From an uncultured Pseudomonadota bacterium (GTDB lineage Bacteria; Pseudomonadota; Gammaproteobacteria; Steroidobacterales; Steroidobacteraceae), in the NCBI GenBank assembly GCA_903838705.1, contig CAILZL010000010.1, positions 1 through 64,000 on the forward strand: a stretch of 64,000 nt of DNA. Direction: 5' to 3'. Position 1 is the stretch's first letter. Every line of letters begins with the position of its first letter. Positions 18,744 through 27,687 of the stretch are shown piece after piece. The position numbers and the translations under genes were made by a program. The notes beneath the pieces were generated by a model that saw only the letters and a program-made list of their open reading frames with translations, was not told the DNA's origin and ran no database searches.

Positions 18744-19508
18744 CTATCTCAGTGTCGAGATATCACGGGGACGAATTTCAATACTAAGCTTTCGTAGTAA
18801 AGTAAATATTCGCGGTCCTCTAATCAAATAACGTTTTGCCAACCGACGTGGGTCTTGTATTAGTCGATAAAGCCATTCGCATCCTGAGCGCTGCATCCAG
18901 CGTGGTGCCCTGCGTTCCTCACCCGTAATAAAGTTAACCGACGCACCGATGCACAGCGCCATCCCAAGGGCAACCCCTCGATTCTTGAGATGGTTGGCAA
19001 TCACTTCTTGCTGAGGAGAACCAATGGCGAGAAAGCAAAATCTGAAGGGGCTATGTGACTCGACAAACTGCAAGCATGCCTGCACCTCTTGTGGTTCTTT
19101 TATGAAACCCATGGGAGGATTGTAGTGGCACAAGCGTGTTAGGCCGAATTTTTCACGTAAGGTCTGTGCCTGCGCATCACTACCACCAATCAGCACCACG
19201 ACATCGTCCGTCTGCACTACCTTGGTGAACAACTCAACTGTTAGGTCGCTACCAGCACAGACCTTTGCGCTCACCCGCTTCACAAAACTGAAAACATATG
19301 ACATAAATCGGCTGTCAAGCAGCACGAAGGAGGCACCAGAATATAAATTCCGAAAGCCGGGCTCGTCGTGAAATCGGATGATGTGATCAGCATTGGGCGT
19401 CACCACGAACGAAAATTTGCCAGAACCGAACTCAGCAGCCAGCTGGGTAAATTCTTCCATATCGTAGTCATCGAACCCCAATCGCAATTTCGTCATGACA
19501 TTCCACAT
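18744..19508 (-). CDS. WecG/TagA/CpsF-family glycosyltransferase (GT26)
   Basis: A 254-residue GT26 enzyme. It has VVTPNADHIIRF with the conserved Thr-Pro-Asn, VVVLIGGSDAQAQTLREKFG, LAIGSPQQE and the Arg-rich C-terminal segment RAPRWMQRSGCEWLYRL. Members transfer N-acetylmannosamine-type or other sugars to undecaprenyl-diphosphate-linked acceptors at the membrane. The ATG at 19508 was chosen; ATG at 19496 and GTG at 19523 are alternatives. It leads the minus-strand group GT26, wzy, acyltransferase and probably adds the second sugar of the repeat unit. Confidence 0.85.
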   Translation of the reverse strand: MWNVMTKLRLGFDDYDMEEFTQLAAEFGSGKFSFVVTPNADHIIRFHDEPGFRNLYSGASFVLLDSRFMSYVFSFVKRVSAKVCAGSDLTVELFTKVVQTDDVVVLIGGSDAQAQTLREKFGLTRLCHYNPPMGFIKEPQEVQACLQFVESHSPFRFCFLAIGSPQQEVIANHLKNRGVALGMALCIGASVNFITGEERRAPRWMQRSGCEWLYRLIQDPRRLAKRYLIRGPRIFTLLRKLSIEIRPRDISTLR

Positions 19509-19637
19509 GGTTGGAGGACACACCCCTCATATCTTCATGCCGGGTTGCCCATATTTATATTCAGTTGCTAGTATAGCCGTGTTTTCCTTAACCCGAATCG
19601 GTAAGTCACCATCCCGTGAATTGCATCATGCTGAAAA

Positions 19638-21329
19638 TTGTCGATCGACAAAAACCTCACCTGGCAGCGAATCTTGATCATTGATGCTGGCGATGTCGAT
19701 GTCACGCAGCCGCTGTCGGCCGATATTTGTATAGTCGGGAGCGGTGCGGCCGGAATCAGTCTGGCCTTAAAGCTGGCTGATAGCGGGTTAGCCGTACTAC
19801 TTCTTGAAGCAGGCGGCCTCAAAGCAGAACCAGAAACACAAACTCTTTATTCCGGTAGTGTTACCAACACCCTGCTACATAGTCCACCAGACACCTATCG
19901 TCAAAGACGCTTCGGCGGCACCACAACGATCTGGGGTGGCCGCTGTATGCCCTTCGATGAAATTGACTTCGAAAAGCGGGAGTACATCCCGCACAGCGAC
20001 TGGCCAATTAGCCTGGAAGATCTGGAGCCTTATTACCCTGAAGCGAACCGTCTATGCGAAGCTGGAGAGTACGCATATACGATGGATAGCGCGTTCAACA
20101 CGCCTCGCCCCCCCATGATCGAAGGCTTTGAAAGCGAGAACTTCAGCACACATACTCTGGAACGATTTAGCTGCCCTACTGATTTTGGTATGCGCTACAT
20201 TCACAAATTACGAAGTGCACGCAATATTCAGCTGGTACTGCATGCAAATGTCATCAATATTCAGGCTGGTGCAAATGGCAAAAATATTACCGGGCTAACT
20301 ATTTCTACCCGTGACGGGAAACGCCATCAGATTCTGGCTCGAACATACGTACTAGCCACTGGCGGGCTTGAAACTGCACGGCTGCTGCTGTCCAACAACG
20401 ATGTGCATAAAAATGGCTTGGGTAACGATCACGATGTTGTTGGACGATACTACATGTGCCATATCGCCGGCACCATTGGCACCTTGCACATCAATCGTCC
20501 ACTGACATCACTATGGCACGGTTACGACATATCAGACGATGGCGTTTATTGCCGGAGAAGAATCGCCCTGCGTCCTGGCACACAACGCAACCAGCAGATC
20601 GGCAATTTTGTAGCGCGACTACACCACCCACGCATTACATTGCCCGAACACAAGAACGCCATACTTTCTTTGCTCTACCTGGCCAAGCCATTCATTCCAT
20701 ATGAGTATGCGAAGCGGCTGCATGGTGATGATCGCGCCTCATTTGGTACATGGCTGAAGCATGTGCGCAATGTATGCGCCGGGCCATTCGATGCAGCCGG
20801 ATTTGCCTGGCATATGCTGCGCGACAGAAAATTTGCCGACAGAAAGTTTCCCTCGATCATTATCAAACCTAAAGCACCTATCTTCAGCTTGGATTTTCAC
20901 GCTGAGCAACAACCTAACATCAACAGCAGAATCACGCTTGGTGAAGAGAAAGACATATTTGGCGTAGCAAGAATTAATGTTGATTGGCGCTACACGCATG
21001 GTGATGTCGATACCGTATCTCGCTCCATAGCATTGCTTGCAGAGGATATGAAAAACACTAAGATCGGTCGATTGGAATACAACCCTGAAAGCGTTGAATA
21101 TGAAATGACTCGCTATGGTGCGTACGGCGGCCATCACATAGGTACCGCACGCATGGGAACAGACCGACACACCAGTGTCGTCAATTCTCACTGCAGGCTA
21201 CATGACATAGAGAATCTGTACGTTGCAAGCTCAGCAGTATTTCCCACCTCCAGTCAGGCAAACCCAACTCTTACCATTGTCGCGCTGTCACTCCGACTGG
21301 CCGAGCACCTGAAGAACACCGCCGCATGA
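19638..21329 (+). CDS. GMC-family FAD oxidoreductase (no Fe-S motif)
   Basis: A 563-residue GMC protein. FAD-binding GSGAAG is at residues 34-39, GGTTTIWGGRC in the middle, and the C-terminal active site has GGHHIGTARMG and SSQANPTLT, with the usual His and Asn. It lacks the CCx4CxxC motif of the GMC protein at 4854 and has no signal peptide, so it is probably cytoplasmic. Starts are TTG at 19638 or a later TTG at 19674 that would give the more typical opening IIDAGDV. Its end overlaps the SDR gene by 4 bases. A role in oxidising a sugar or sugar precursor is inferred from the context. Confidence 0.75.
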   Translation: MSIDKNLTWQRILIIDAGDVDVTQPLSADICIVGSGAAGISLALKLADSGLAVLLLEAGGLKAEPETQTLYSGSVTNTLLHSPPDTYRQRRFGGTTTIWGGRCMPFDEIDFEKREYIPHSDWPISLEDLEPYYPEANRLCEAGEYAYTMDSAFNTPRPPMIEGFESENFSTHTLERFSCPTDFGMRYIHKLRSARNIQLVLHANVINIQAGANGKNITGLTISTRDGKRHQILARTYVLATGGLETARLLLSNNDVHKNGLGNDHDVVGRYYMCHIAGTIGTLHINRPLTSLWHGYDISDDGVYCRRRIALRPGTQRNQQIGNFVARLHHPRITLPEHKNAILSLLYLAKPFIPYEYAKRLHGDDRASFGTWLKHVRNVCAGPFDAAGFAWHMLRDRKFADRKFPSIIIKPKAPIFSLDFHAEQQPNINSRITLGEEKDIFGVARINVDWRYTHGDVDTVSRSIALLAEDMKNTKIGRLEYNPESVEYEMTRYGAYGGHHIGTARMGTDRHTSVVNSHCRLHDIENLYVASSAVFPTSSQANPTLTIVALSLRLAEHLKNTAA

Positions 21330-22261
21330 AGCAGAAAATCCTTGTCATCGGTTCAACTAACTTTGTCGGAAAGTGTTTAATAGAAAACCTGAATGCCAGC
21401 GACTGGGCACTACCGATGCCATGCACCTGCATTGGGAAAAACCGCAAATTCGGAATAAGAGAACTGGCTAACGCACTATATGACGTTAATGCGGTCATCA
21501 ATTGCACTATGGGCACGCCAGCAAGCATCGAAGCAAGTGCAAAAATGCTAACAAAGGCGATCGAAATCACAAATCATCGGATACGCATTGTTCATATCAG
21601 TTCCATGACCGTGTACGGAACCGCCACAGGCGAAATTGATGAACAGCACACTTTATCTGACGCATCAGGACGCTATGCCACAGCGCACATACAGGCAGAA
21701 CAGTATCTAGCCGACCACCCGAACAAAGTAATTATCCGGCCCGCTTGCGAATACGGGCCTTATTGCACAGCGTGGAGCGAACGTATTGCACGATGGCTGC
21801 AATCAGGTCGTCTGGGAGATTTGGGAGCCGCAGGTGATGGCGATTGCAACCTGATTTTCATTGAAGACCTGTGCACTGCAGTGCTGAAATCCGTTCGCCT
21901 GCCTGACACCATCAACGAAACACTCAATCTCGGTGCAGCCACAATGACCTGGAACGAATACTTTGTTGCCTTCGCCAAAATCCTGGGGGCAACTCCAATT
22001 AGGCGTATCTCAAAGCGGCGTCTTATGTTTGAGCAAAAATACCTTGCCGCGCCTCTCAAACTTCTTGAACTATCTACTCAACAGATGTTTGGCACATCAT
22101 CGAAGGTTCCGGGCCCCATCACCTCGTCATTCCTGACAACCTGCAGCCAGGAAATAAGATTACTGAACTCAAAAGCTACAACATTGCTGGACATGCGCTG
22201 GACACCAGTCCACATTGGACTGGAATTAACTGCAAAGTGGCTTCAGGAAAATGCTCGGTAA
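21326..22261 (+). CDS. Atypical NAD(P)-dependent epimerase/dehydratase (extended SDR)
   Basis: A 311-residue SDR whose ATG overlaps the GMC stop (ATGA). The nucleotide motif is GSTNFVG, which lacks the middle glycine of GxxGxxG. The serine region ISSMTVYG is present, but the YxxxK pair reads YATAH, so histidine replaces the catalytic lysine. This may mean altered chemistry or loss of redox activity. Substrate and product are unknown; tight coupling to the GMC gene suggests they act on the same compound. It converges on the MBOAT gene. Confidence 0.7.
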   Translation: MKQKILVIGSTNFVGKCLIENLNASDWALPMPCTCIGKNRKFGIRELANALYDVNAVINCTMGTPASIEASAKMLTKAIEITNHRIRIVHISSMTVYGTATGEIDEQHTLSDASGRYATAHIQAEQYLADHPNKVIIRPACEYGPYCTAWSERIARWLQSGRLGDLGAAGDGDCNLIFIEDLCTAVLKSVRLPDTINETLNLGAATMTWNEYFVAFAKILGATPIRRISKRRLMFEQKYLAAPLKLLELSTQQMFGTSSKVPGPITSSFLTTCSQEIRLLNSKATTLLDMRWTPVHIGLELTAKWLQENAR

Positions 22262-22269
22262 GACATACC

Positions 22270-23922
22270 TTAGAATTGAAAATACAGAAAACGACCGGTT
22301 CGATCAAAATACAAAGTCGTTAAAAATAGCATGGTGCCCACCCCAACCGCCCAAGCAAGGTTAGGTTTCCAAGCAAGACGCAACCATTCCAATGACTTAA
22401 CCTTATTCAGTGCAGGTGACCAAGTAGTCAGAATTTGATACACGTTAGGCATGGTGAACGCAATAAGCGCAAGTACCAGACCCAATCCAAGATTTTCAAA
22501 TAATGGCCGAGTAACAGTGTCATAGGTCTCACGCAAGCCAACCACAAAAACGTGGTTATCCAGCAGGAACGACTGCAACGGACCCAAATATTGCACATTG
22601 CCAAGCGGAATCACCCAAGGCAGGCCACTACCATGCAAGCCCATCGCTGACGCAATGATGGCCATGCCATCCGATACGTTTTTGGCACGGAAAAATATCT
22701 GTGCGACAAGTACACAAAGGTAGGTCAGGATCAATCGCCAGCCATAAGAATAGGCGGCACTGAACCAGGACGAAGATACATGCGTTTTTGCTGCAGCTTT
22801 AGTTGGATTGAATATCCGCCAAGCGTGATTAACCGTCAGGTAGGTCGCATGCAGGACACCATAAATAATGAATTGCAGCCCCGCTCCATGCCATACCCCC
22901 GCCAATAACAGAGTAATAAATGTGGGGAGGGCAATCATGCTGGCAAAACCCATCGGGGTTGCAGCAGCTTGCCGACTAATCGGCAACCCAGCACGTTGGC
23001 GACGCCGTGAAACCCAGAGAGATACTGGGTTATACAACAACAACGTGATGTATCTGGTCAACGTCATATGCCAACGCTGCCAGAAATCAATAATCGACAA
23101 AGATTGGTATGGCGAATTGAAATTCAAGGGCAGCTTGATGCCAAACATGATGCCAAGACCAATGGCCATATCCGAATACCCGGAAAAATCAAAATAAAGC
23201 TGCATGGAATAAGCAAGCGCTACCGACCATGCTTCTATTCCACCAAGACTCTGTGCGTGATCGAAGCCCATCTCTGCCCACGGCCCAATTGTATCGGCCA
23301 GCATTACCTTTTTGACCATACCAAAAGCAAACAACGTCAGTCCAACTGACAGATTCTCGATACGGAATTTATAAGATTCATCATTCGCAAACTGCGGCAT
23401 GATCTCTCTGTGATGGAGGATCGGCCCAGCAATAAGATGTGGAAAAAAAGTGACAAACAATACGTAATTAAGCAGTCCCCGGTCGCGCACCAAACCTTGA
23501 TGACAGTCAACTAAGTAACCAATCTGTGTAAAAGTAAAAAATGAAATACCTATCGGCAGAATCACGGAGCCATAGTCAAAATGCCCCCACCCCATGCTGT
23601 CAAAGAATCCGAGCACCGGGAACAAATATTTATAATAGAATAAGAGCAGCAGATTGGCTGCAATACCGAAAGTCAGGATAGCCCGCTGCCGAGGCGATGG
23701 ATCATCATCCCCCTTAAGTTGATGACTGATAAAATAATTGAATGCGATCGAGCCGACCAGCAACAGCACAAACGCCGGATTCCACCAGCCATAAAAAAAG
23801 AACGATGCGCCGCACAACCATGCCTTTGCATAGGGCACGCTGCGCCAGCGCGCCAGCGCGTAATATGCCAACAGGGAAATGGGCAAGAAAAAAAACAGGA
23901 ATACAGCGGAGTTGAACAGCAT
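22270..23922 (-). CDS. MBOAT-family O-acyltransferase (AlgI-like)
   Basis: A 550-residue multi-spanning membrane acyltransferase. It starts MLFNSAVFLFFFLPISLLAY, has FDFSGYSDMAIG, IIDFWQRWHMTLT (H285) and AGVWHGAG (H345), the catalytic histidine of MBOAT enzymes. AlgI-type proteins pass acyl groups across the inner membrane for transfer to periplasmic polysaccharide. It is the last gene in a minus-strand group with an ACP, a FkbH-like protein and a SGNH protein, so the acyl donor may be the ACP rather than acetyl-CoA. Confidence 0.88.
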   Translation of the reverse strand: MLFNSAVFLFFFLPISLLAYYALARWRSVPYAKAWLCGASFFFYGWWNPAFVLLLVGSIAFNYFISHQLKGDDDPSPRQRAILTFGIAANLLLLFYYKYLFPVLGFFDSMGWGHFDYGSVILPIGISFFTFTQIGYLVDCHQGLVRDRGLLNYVLFVTFFPHLIAGPILHHREIMPQFANDESYKFRIENLSVGLTLFAFGMVKKVMLADTIGPWAEMGFDHAQSLGGIEAWSVALAYSMQLYFDFSGYSDMAIGLGIMFGIKLPLNFNSPYQSLSIIDFWQRWHMTLTRYITLLLYNPVSLWVSRRRQRAGLPISRQAAATPMGFASMIALPTFITLLLAGVWHGAGLQFIIYGVLHATYLTVNHAWRIFNPTKAAAKTHVSSSWFSAAYSYGWRLILTYLCVLVAQIFFRAKNVSDGMAIIASAMGLHGSGLPWVIPLGNVQYLGPLQSFLLDNHVFVVGLRETYDTVTRPLFENLGLGLVLALIAFTMPNVYQILTTWSPALNKVKSLEWLRLAWKPNLAWAVGVGTMLFLTTLYFDRTGRFLYFQF

Positions 23923-23940
23923 CTATCGATTCCTTGACTA

Positions 23941-24198
23941 TCATCGAGCCGCACGAGCCAGAGTCTTTTTCTCAATTAACTCAACCAACTCGCCAACATT
24001 ACGCAGCTCTTCTATTTCCGCAGTGTTGATCTTCACTCCAAACTTACCTTCGCATGCAACCACGATATTGATGTGATTGAAGGAGTCCCAGCCTTCGACA
24101 TCTTCGGCAGTGGTATCCAACCCCAATATCAAATCCGGCTGATCGAGAACATCAGAAATGATTTCAGTAACTTCGGCAAGAATTGCGCTTTTATCCAC
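23941..24198 (-). CDS. Acyl carrier protein
   Basis: An 85-residue acidic, helical protein with the phosphopantetheine attachment site in GWDSFNHIN (S39). It starts with GTG at 24198, preceded by AGGAG, and overlaps the end of the FkbH-like gene by 8 bases. It lies 18 bp upstream of the MBOAT gene. The position between FkbH-like and MBOAT genes suggests that it carries the acyl unit that the former loads and the latter transfers. Confidence 0.85.
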   Translation of the reverse strand: MDKSAILAEVTEIISDVLDQPDLILGLDTTAEDVEGWDSFNHINIVVACEGKFGVKINTAEIEELRNVGELVELIEKKTLARAAR

Positions 24199-26095
24199 GA
24201 GTTGAGCTCCTGATAATAGAGATGAAGGTGTCGAATGGTTTGAAGTTTTCAAGGGGAAGCAGCCATCGGGTAGCACCATCCTCCGATGCCGCGGCGCAGG
24301 CAAAACCGAGCTTCTTGTAATGCTCACGCACCATACCATTCTTCTTGGTTGGCAAGAATTCACCTATTAACTTTTCGGCACCGAGCCGCTGGGCCTCGGC
24401 CACCACAAGATTCATTGTTGCTTCTTCAACCTGCCTGCCGAGCACTCTGCAGCTCATCAACCATGTGTCGATGCGCAGGTCGCTGGAATCAGGCAAAGCG
24501 ATCACAATACCAATGATACCGTTATCACCAAATTGATCGATAAGCCGCAACTGCAACGTCAACGCCTTCGGATTTTCCATTGTAGTCACAACTTCTTTTT
24601 CGGTATATCGGCGCGTTGTGAGATTGAACTGATTTGTCTTATTAATCAGCTGCACGATACGCTGCTGTCCAATCTTGTCAAAAGGTGCCCAGCGCAATTC
24701 CATATTTAGGCTTTTCAGATAACTTGCCAAGTCAGTATGGCTGGCGCGCAATGATTCGCGTGCTGCATTGGCACGATATTGACCACCGCGCTCGAAATCA
24801 TCGCTGGTCACCTGGAGGCCTTCAAAATAACCCGCATCTGCGACACACTGTGCATACAGCGCCGGCTCTTCTGGCAACTCGGGCACCGCAACCATGGGTA
24901 ATTCACGCCGCACCACATTACGCTCAAAAGGATTATCATCAACAAACACGAGCGAATCGATACCAATATTCAAGTGCTCGGCAATGCGACGGATATTACT
25001 TGGCTTGTCCTCCCAGTTAGCTATAAAACATGCAATATCAGTCTGCTTCAGCACCATATCCGGATGACTATCAAAAGGTGATTGCGCATTAGCAGTATCA
25101 TTTTTTGAGCAGACAGCCAGGATGATGCCGCGTCGCGAAAGATCCCTTGCATACTGCTGAAAGCTGACAAACGCTTCACCGATGGCACTGCCTTGACCCA
25201 GACGAATCCCTTCTAGGCCATCGTCACCAATCACTCCGCCCCACAAAGTATTATCCAGATCCAACACCAGACATTTGGCTGACCGCCCCTGCTGCGCCGC
25301 CATCAGTCTTACAGCAAAGTCTCCGTAAGCAGGCGTCGCTGCTGGCGAGATTTCCTGCTTGGCACGATGCCAAAGACCGGGATCGTGCCAAGCGAACAAG
25401 CCGTCACGCGCAACCATGTTGTCGATGGACAATAGATCCACCCCTTCGGCAATCGCCAGCGGCCTGAGTCTCGCATTTACGCCATCAACAATGGCCGCAG
25501 CCGACCCCGGTAACCGGTGTTCATTGGACCCCATCAAACGGGTGTACACAGGCAGGATCGTCTGCTGAATGATCTGCCCGGAAAACCGCTGACGAGCCAG
25601 TCGCCATACCTGAGAAATCTTGTCTGCGATCGCCTCGGATTGCGCGGACGCATCATCGAATGACAACGCAGGATCATTTGCCCCCAGCAGGTGTTGAGCA
25701 TGAAATGAAAATAGCAGGACATTGGGCTTGAAATGAAACAACGCGGATTCAGGAGCCTGCAACTCTTGAATATATTGACCATAGTCGCCTAAGAAAGTCT
25801 GGACGCGAAAATTGCGACGCAAGCCGGCAACCCTCAGGCCGGGAACCAGATGATCAGCCGTAGATGAACTCAAGATGGCAACACGAAGCGTCTTGACTGA
25901 CTTGTCATCCAGTTGCTCAGCAGCAAAATGTTTTTGCAGCAGCTTGTCGACGCGATTGATTTGCACGAAATCCAGCTGTGTGTTTGCCACCTTGACCAGC
26001 TCATTCCACGTAACAGCCTCCGCCCTAGCAAGCTGACGCAACTCATCGCGTTCAGCCGAGAGACGCGGAAGCCAATACATATCTACCGTACGCAT
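24191..26095 (-). CDS. FkbH-like HAD-IIIC protein (probable glyceryl- or acyl-ACP synthase)
   Basis: A 634-residue three-domain protein. The N-terminal region (70-260) has a SGNH-like fold start (VAILSSSTADHL). The HAD-IIIC domain begins at about 274 with LVLDLDNTLWGGVIGDDG (DLDNT at 279-283) and contains FVDDNPFERNVVRRELP. The C-terminal part (about 480-634) looks like a GNAT-type domain with FLPTKKNGMVREHYKKLGF. Family members such as FkbH load a 1,3-bisphosphoglycerate-derived glyceryl group onto an ACP. The overlapping ACP gene supports this type of reaction, but whether glyceryl is the group made here is inference. Confidence 0.83.
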   Translation of the reverse strand: MRTVDMYWLPRLSAERDELRQLARAEAVTWNELVKVANTQLDFVQINRVDKLLQKHFAAEQLDDKSVKTLRVAILSSSTADHLVPGLRVAGLRRNFRVQTFLGDYGQYIQELQAPESALFHFKPNVLLFSFHAQHLLGANDPALSFDDASAQSEAIADKISQVWRLARQRFSGQIIQQTILPVYTRLMGSNEHRLPGSAAAIVDGVNARLRPLAIAEGVDLLSIDNMVARDGLFAWHDPGLWHRAKQEISPAATPAYGDFAVRLMAAQQGRSAKCLVLDLDNTLWGGVIGDDGLEGIRLGQGSAIGEAFVSFQQYARDLSRRGIILAVCSKNDTANAQSPFDSHPDMVLKQTDIACFIANWEDKPSNIRRIAEHLNIGIDSLVFVDDNPFERNVVRRELPMVAVPELPEEPALYAQCVADAGYFEGLQVTSDDFERGGQYRANAARESLRASHTDLASYLKSLNMELRWAPFDKIGQQRIVQLINKTNQFNLTTRRYTEKEVVTTMENPKALTLQLRLIDQFGDNGIIGIVIALPDSSDLRIDTWLMSCRVLGRQVEEATMNLVVAEAQRLGAEKLIGEFLPTKKNGMVREHYKKLGFACAAASEDGATRWLLPLENFKPFDTFISIIRSSTRG

Positions 26096-26148
26096 TGTGC
26101 TTTTTTCCTAGTATCAAAATGCATCGATTCAACCGGATTTAATATCAT

Positions 26149-27120
26149 TCATGCAGCAGCGATGCAGTCTTTAACAACCGGCGTCAGTTGTTCAAGAAAG
26201 GCCACCGTCCACCTGACAGAGCTTTCAGGGGTCAGATGTGCTTGATCAAAAGTTGTAATGTTCGGCAACTTTGGCTCGATGAGCGTCAGACCCAGTTGGC
26301 CAGCCAAATAAGGTGCCAATCCAGAATCTTCCAGAGCAGGCACATGTGTAATCACAATACAACGGCCTGGCAACTGGAGCTTCTCCACAAGTCTGCGAGC
26401 GTTTTCAAGATACTGCCCGTATAGCGGTTTCAATTCATCCGGTCGGGCAGCAGTGGCAAAACGCGTTGTGTCACTAGGCACGCTATTACGCCCAACTAAT
26501 ACTCTTTTTGCGTCAGCCGGGAAAATCCAATGCCCGTCCTGACGGGATCGAAAATACGCGAAATTGAGACCACACATCCAGGATACGCTGCTACAGAACG
26601 ACTGGTGGGTTGCTTGAAAGCTTTTCAAATCCAGAACTTGCTTGGCTCGTTCCTGACTATCCGCACCAAACAAACCGGCCTCGAATCTACCCAAATTCCC
26701 GGTAAAGTAAGGACTGGCATCCAGTATTACTACCGCAGGTTTTGGTTTGAATTTTTCGATGAGTTGCTCGCCAAAACCGCTCTCTGCCGTCGGGAGTCCC
26801 AGCATGTAGGCAGGGTAATCATTGTCAGCAAACCATTGGCTAGCCCCTCCCAATGAAAGAGCATTCTGTAAGTGGCTGTCACTTAAGGTCAGAATCTTCG
26901 CCTTGGCAATTGCTGGCGAAATATCAACTTCAGCATCAAACCACACGGCATCCACGTCATAAACGCCATACCGATCTGAATTGCAGTACGCCATCCAGCC
27001 ATTCTTGGAGTAGCCATCCGCCCAGCAAGCCAGGGTCAGCGAATGTGTGTACAGCGTGCGGATACCACATAAACCGATAAATGTGACCAGGAAAGCCGCT
27101 GCATAGCGTTTCAAACTCAT
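26149..27120 (-). CDS. Membrane-anchored SGNH-like protein of the acyl-transfer module
   Basis: A 323-residue protein with an N-terminal signal anchor (AAAFLVTFIGLCGI) and a periplasmic domain. Block I reads TLSDSHLQN (S80-D81-S82) and the last block FDQAHLT carries D292 and H295, giving a plausible Ser-Asp-His triad as in AlgJ/AlgX-like acetyltransferases. Three of the cysteines lie in early and middle positions. The ATG at 27120 follows GGAG and was preferred to a TTG at 27147. It heads the FkbH-ACP-MBOAT group and probably attaches the acyl group to the polysaccharide in the periplasm. Confidence 0.65.
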   Translation of the reverse strand: MSLKRYAAAFLVTFIGLCGIRTLYTHSLTLACWADGYSKNGWMAYCNSDRYGVYDVDAVWFDAEVDISPAIAKAKILTLSDSHLQNALSLGGASQWFADNDYPAYMLGLPTAESGFGEQLIEKFKPKPAVVILDASPYFTGNLGRFEAGLFGADSQERAKQVLDLKSFQATHQSFCSSVSWMCGLNFAYFRSRQDGHWIFPADAKRVLVGRNSVPSDTTRFATAARPDELKPLYGQYLENARRLVEKLQLPGRCIVITHVPALEDSGLAPYLAGQLGLTLIEPKLPNITTFDQAHLTPESSVRWTVAFLEQLTPVVKDCIAAA

Positions 27121-27687
27121 CCACACCCACTCCACTTGGAAGCCCAACGCACCTAGAAGCCCCAGGAAGGCAATTAACCAAGTCTCAGCCGGCTCGCCGA
27201 TCAGCGACGAGACCTGATCGCCACACCCAAGTGCTTTAAACTGAAAATTATACTAACACAGCGACGATTACCGAGAAGTGTTCGACACCCTATTTTTAAG
27301 ACGCCATTCTCAATTTCTCGAATACGGCTTTCGCTCTGACCAACTGATAATCATCCCGTCTCCTACGCCGCCAGAGAGAAACTTGACGTAGACACACCCA
27401 CAAAACATCGTGTATAGCAACCAACAAGCCCTCTATCACGACCATCCCGGGAGACATGGCGGAATGACCGCGCACACCTTGGACACAAACTTGGCCACAA
27501 TGTAAAGTTGCGCCCCACAAACCAAGGCTCTACGATCGTAAAATTCCTGTTTTGAATACATTATCGCTGAAGGCGTCCCGCGTGCTTATTTGATCTCGTT
27601 TGCCCACCTGCAGGCGGTCTCAAACCGGCACTCAACCCCATAGCATACACGCACCCCTAAATTGCCAGCCTTTACCGGGAGAGAATA
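27121..27687. other. Divergent intergenic region with a possible gene remnant
   Basis: The 567 bases between the SGNH gene and epsL should hold promoters for both, though no clear pair was seen. At 27520-27296 on the minus strand, a 74-codon frame without an ATG start ends in a basic, Arg-rich stretch (LWRRRRRDDYQLVRAK) like the C-terminus of a membrane-associated glycosyltransferase. It may be the tail of a lost gene or chance. Confidence 0.3.
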
